From Alphaproteobacteria bacterium (GTDB lineage Bacteria; Pseudomonadota; Alphaproteobacteria; Rhodobacterales; Rhodobacteraceae): a DNA stretch of 7,134 nucleotides. Below the pieces are notes generated by a model. It searched no databases. It saw only the letters and a list, made by a program, of their open reading frames with translations, and was not told where the DNA came from. Below are positions 6,202 to 7,134 of this stretch, piece by piece (within the stretch, counting starts at the first letter, position 1; each line of letters begins with the position of its first letter). The stretch spans positions 1 to 7,134 of the forward strand of contig JAURMY010000155.1 in assembly GCA_030830465.1 (NCBI GenBank), written 5' to 3'. A program made the translations under genes and the position numbers.

Positions 6202-7134
6202 TCACGCCGGATCAAGCGGCGCGTGCAACTGCGTGCCCGCCACAACGATCCCGCCGCGGTCGCCCGGCACCATCGCGCCATAGCGCTGACTGAAGCTGGG
6301 TGGCAGGGCGCGGTCCCCGGGCACGGAAAGCCAAAGGCGCAACAAGTGACGCCGCCGCTTGGGGTCAGCGTGATCGACAAATCCGGTCCGGTCATGCAGC
6401 AGGGCGTGATTATATACAAACTGCATGTCGCCCGGTGCCAGCCGCATCTTGAAGTTCAGCCGCGGATCATTGGCCAAAGTGTCAAACAAATCCAATGCCT
6501 TGACATGATCCGCCGTCAGACGTGGTGCGGCGGCAAACCTTTGCGCGCTGTCGATATACTGGCGTTGATATTGCACCGTGATCTTGCCCAGATGCCAACT
6601 GAGGACGGGGATTTCGAACCAGGGATCGGCGCCTTCCGGCACCTCGCCGCGGCGGTCGGTGGCGATCCGGCCCATGAGCAGTGCAAGCAGATCAGGGTGG
6701 CTGTGACGCAATTCGTTGAAAATGGTTTCGGCCGAAACAAGCAGGCTGTCGCCGCCTTCTTTCGCCTCGTTCAGACATAAGAGGCCGACCACGTCACACC
6801 CGTCGGTGTGAAATGTCTGACGCTCATGGGTCTGGTAAATCCGCGTGTTCGGGTCTTTCGGATCGGCCCCGATATCCGTCACATGGCCCAGAATATGGCC
6901 CTTGGCGTTCTGGCTGCGGGCGTTGCCCAAATGCGCGCCGATGCCGCAAAAGATACAAGCCGCCTCGGCGCGGGACAGGGTTTGCACCGGCAGGCCTTTG
7001 ACCAGCGCAAAACCGCGCCCGTGGATCAGCTCGTCGCGCAAGCTTTCCAGTGTCGCCCCGAATGCGGGCAGCGGGAAATCGGCGGCTTGCAGGCGGCCAA
7101 TGTCCCTGCCGGTTGCCAAATAGGCCGTGGCGGC
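6202..7134 (-). CDS. TauD/TfdA family Fe(II)/2-oxoglutarate-dependent dioxygenase (N-terminus beyond window)
   Basis: The visible part is 310 residues ending in a normal stop; the frame stays open to the window edge, so the start lies outside. A TTG at 7119 is in frame but is more likely an internal leucine, since family members have further residues before the GRD segment. Counting from the first visible residue, the iron-binding facial triad is His109 and Asp111 (FHTDGCD) plus probably His247 (NHALLHDRT). The arginine cluster at 260-262 and RLWL after it would supply the 2-oxoglutarate carboxylate ligand. GRGFALVKGLPV (39-50) and the KGHILGHV block (78-85) are also typical. The enzyme should oxidise a small organic substrate while decarboxylating 2-oxoglutarate to succinate. 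The substrate cannot be read from sequence: TauD/TfdA relatives act on taurine, aryloxyacetates, butyrobetaine and many others. The downstream neighbour is a DMT transporter. Confidence 0.9.
   Translation of the reverse strand, partial: AATAYLATGRDIGRLQAADFPLPAFGATLESLRDELIHGRGFALVKGLPVQTLSRAEAACIFCGIGAHLGNARSQNAKGHILGHVTDIGADPKDPNTRIYQTHERQTFHTDGCDVVGLLCLNEAKEGGDSLLVSAETIFNELRHSHPDLLALLMGRIATDRRGEVPEGADPWFEIPVLSWHLGKITVQYQRQYIDSAQRFAAAPRLTADHVKALDLFDTLANDPRLNFKMRLAPGDMQFVYNHALLHDRTGFVDHADPKRRRHLLRLWLSVPGDRALPPSFSQRYGAMVPGDRGGIVVAGTQLHAPLDPA

Noticed and set aside
6073..6780. Plus-strand open frame of 235 codons opposite the dioxygenase gene
   Set aside because: The minus strand encodes the iron-binding motif and the full C-terminal half of a TauD/TfdA protein. 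The plus-strand translation shows no domain.

Overview
The window is a GC-rich stretch of an alphaproteobacterial genome, most likely a member of the Rhodobacteraceae (Roseobacter group). This rests on the close family feel of the MoxR, DUF58, DUF4159 and DUF1285 proteins and on the dense packing with stop/start overlaps. It is inference from the proteins, not a database match. Eight genes cover almost all of the 7134 bases, and the two end genes run off the window.

Region 1 (1-2975, minus strand) is a three-gene MoxR cluster read right to left: a MoxR AAA+ ATPase, a DUF58 protein starting at TTG, and a membrane protein with a BatA-like N-terminus (DUF4159 family) that continues beyond base 1. 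Each junction is a 4-base stop/start overlap (TTGA at 1965-1968, ATGA at 1081-1084), so the three are almost certainly one translationally coupled operon. In known systems MoxR and DUF58/VWA proteins act together as a chaperone-like unit at the membrane, for envelope integrity, stress tolerance or maturation of a partner enzyme. The target here is unknown.

Region 2 (2976-3065) is a 90-base divergent promoter region with a perfect 8-bp inverted repeat (4-base loop) and a plausible sigma70-type promoter for the moxR operon.

Region 3 (3066-5135, plus strand) holds a DUF1285 protein, a short-chain dehydrogenase/reductase relative whose catalytic tyrosine is phenylalanine, and a hydroxypyruvate-isomerase-family TIM barrel. 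Spacings are 3 and 0 bases, so this is a second tight operon. The pairing of an apparently catalysis-deficient SDR with an isomerase, without the usual glyoxylate-carboligase or tetronate partners, is the most interesting part of the window.

Region 4 (5132-7134, minus strand) holds a TauD/TfdA-family Fe(II)/2-oxoglutarate dioxygenase, cut by the window edge at its N-terminus, followed 116 bases later by a ten-helix DMT/EamA transporter. The transporter's stop shares bases with the isomerase stop in a TTAA palindrome, so the convergent operons meet with no space between them.

I saw no tRNA, rRNA, CRISPR array, insertion sequence or phage gene. The window looks like ordinary chromosomal sequence with two small accessory metabolic modules beside a conserved MoxR cluster. 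I found no clear evidence for a wholly new system.
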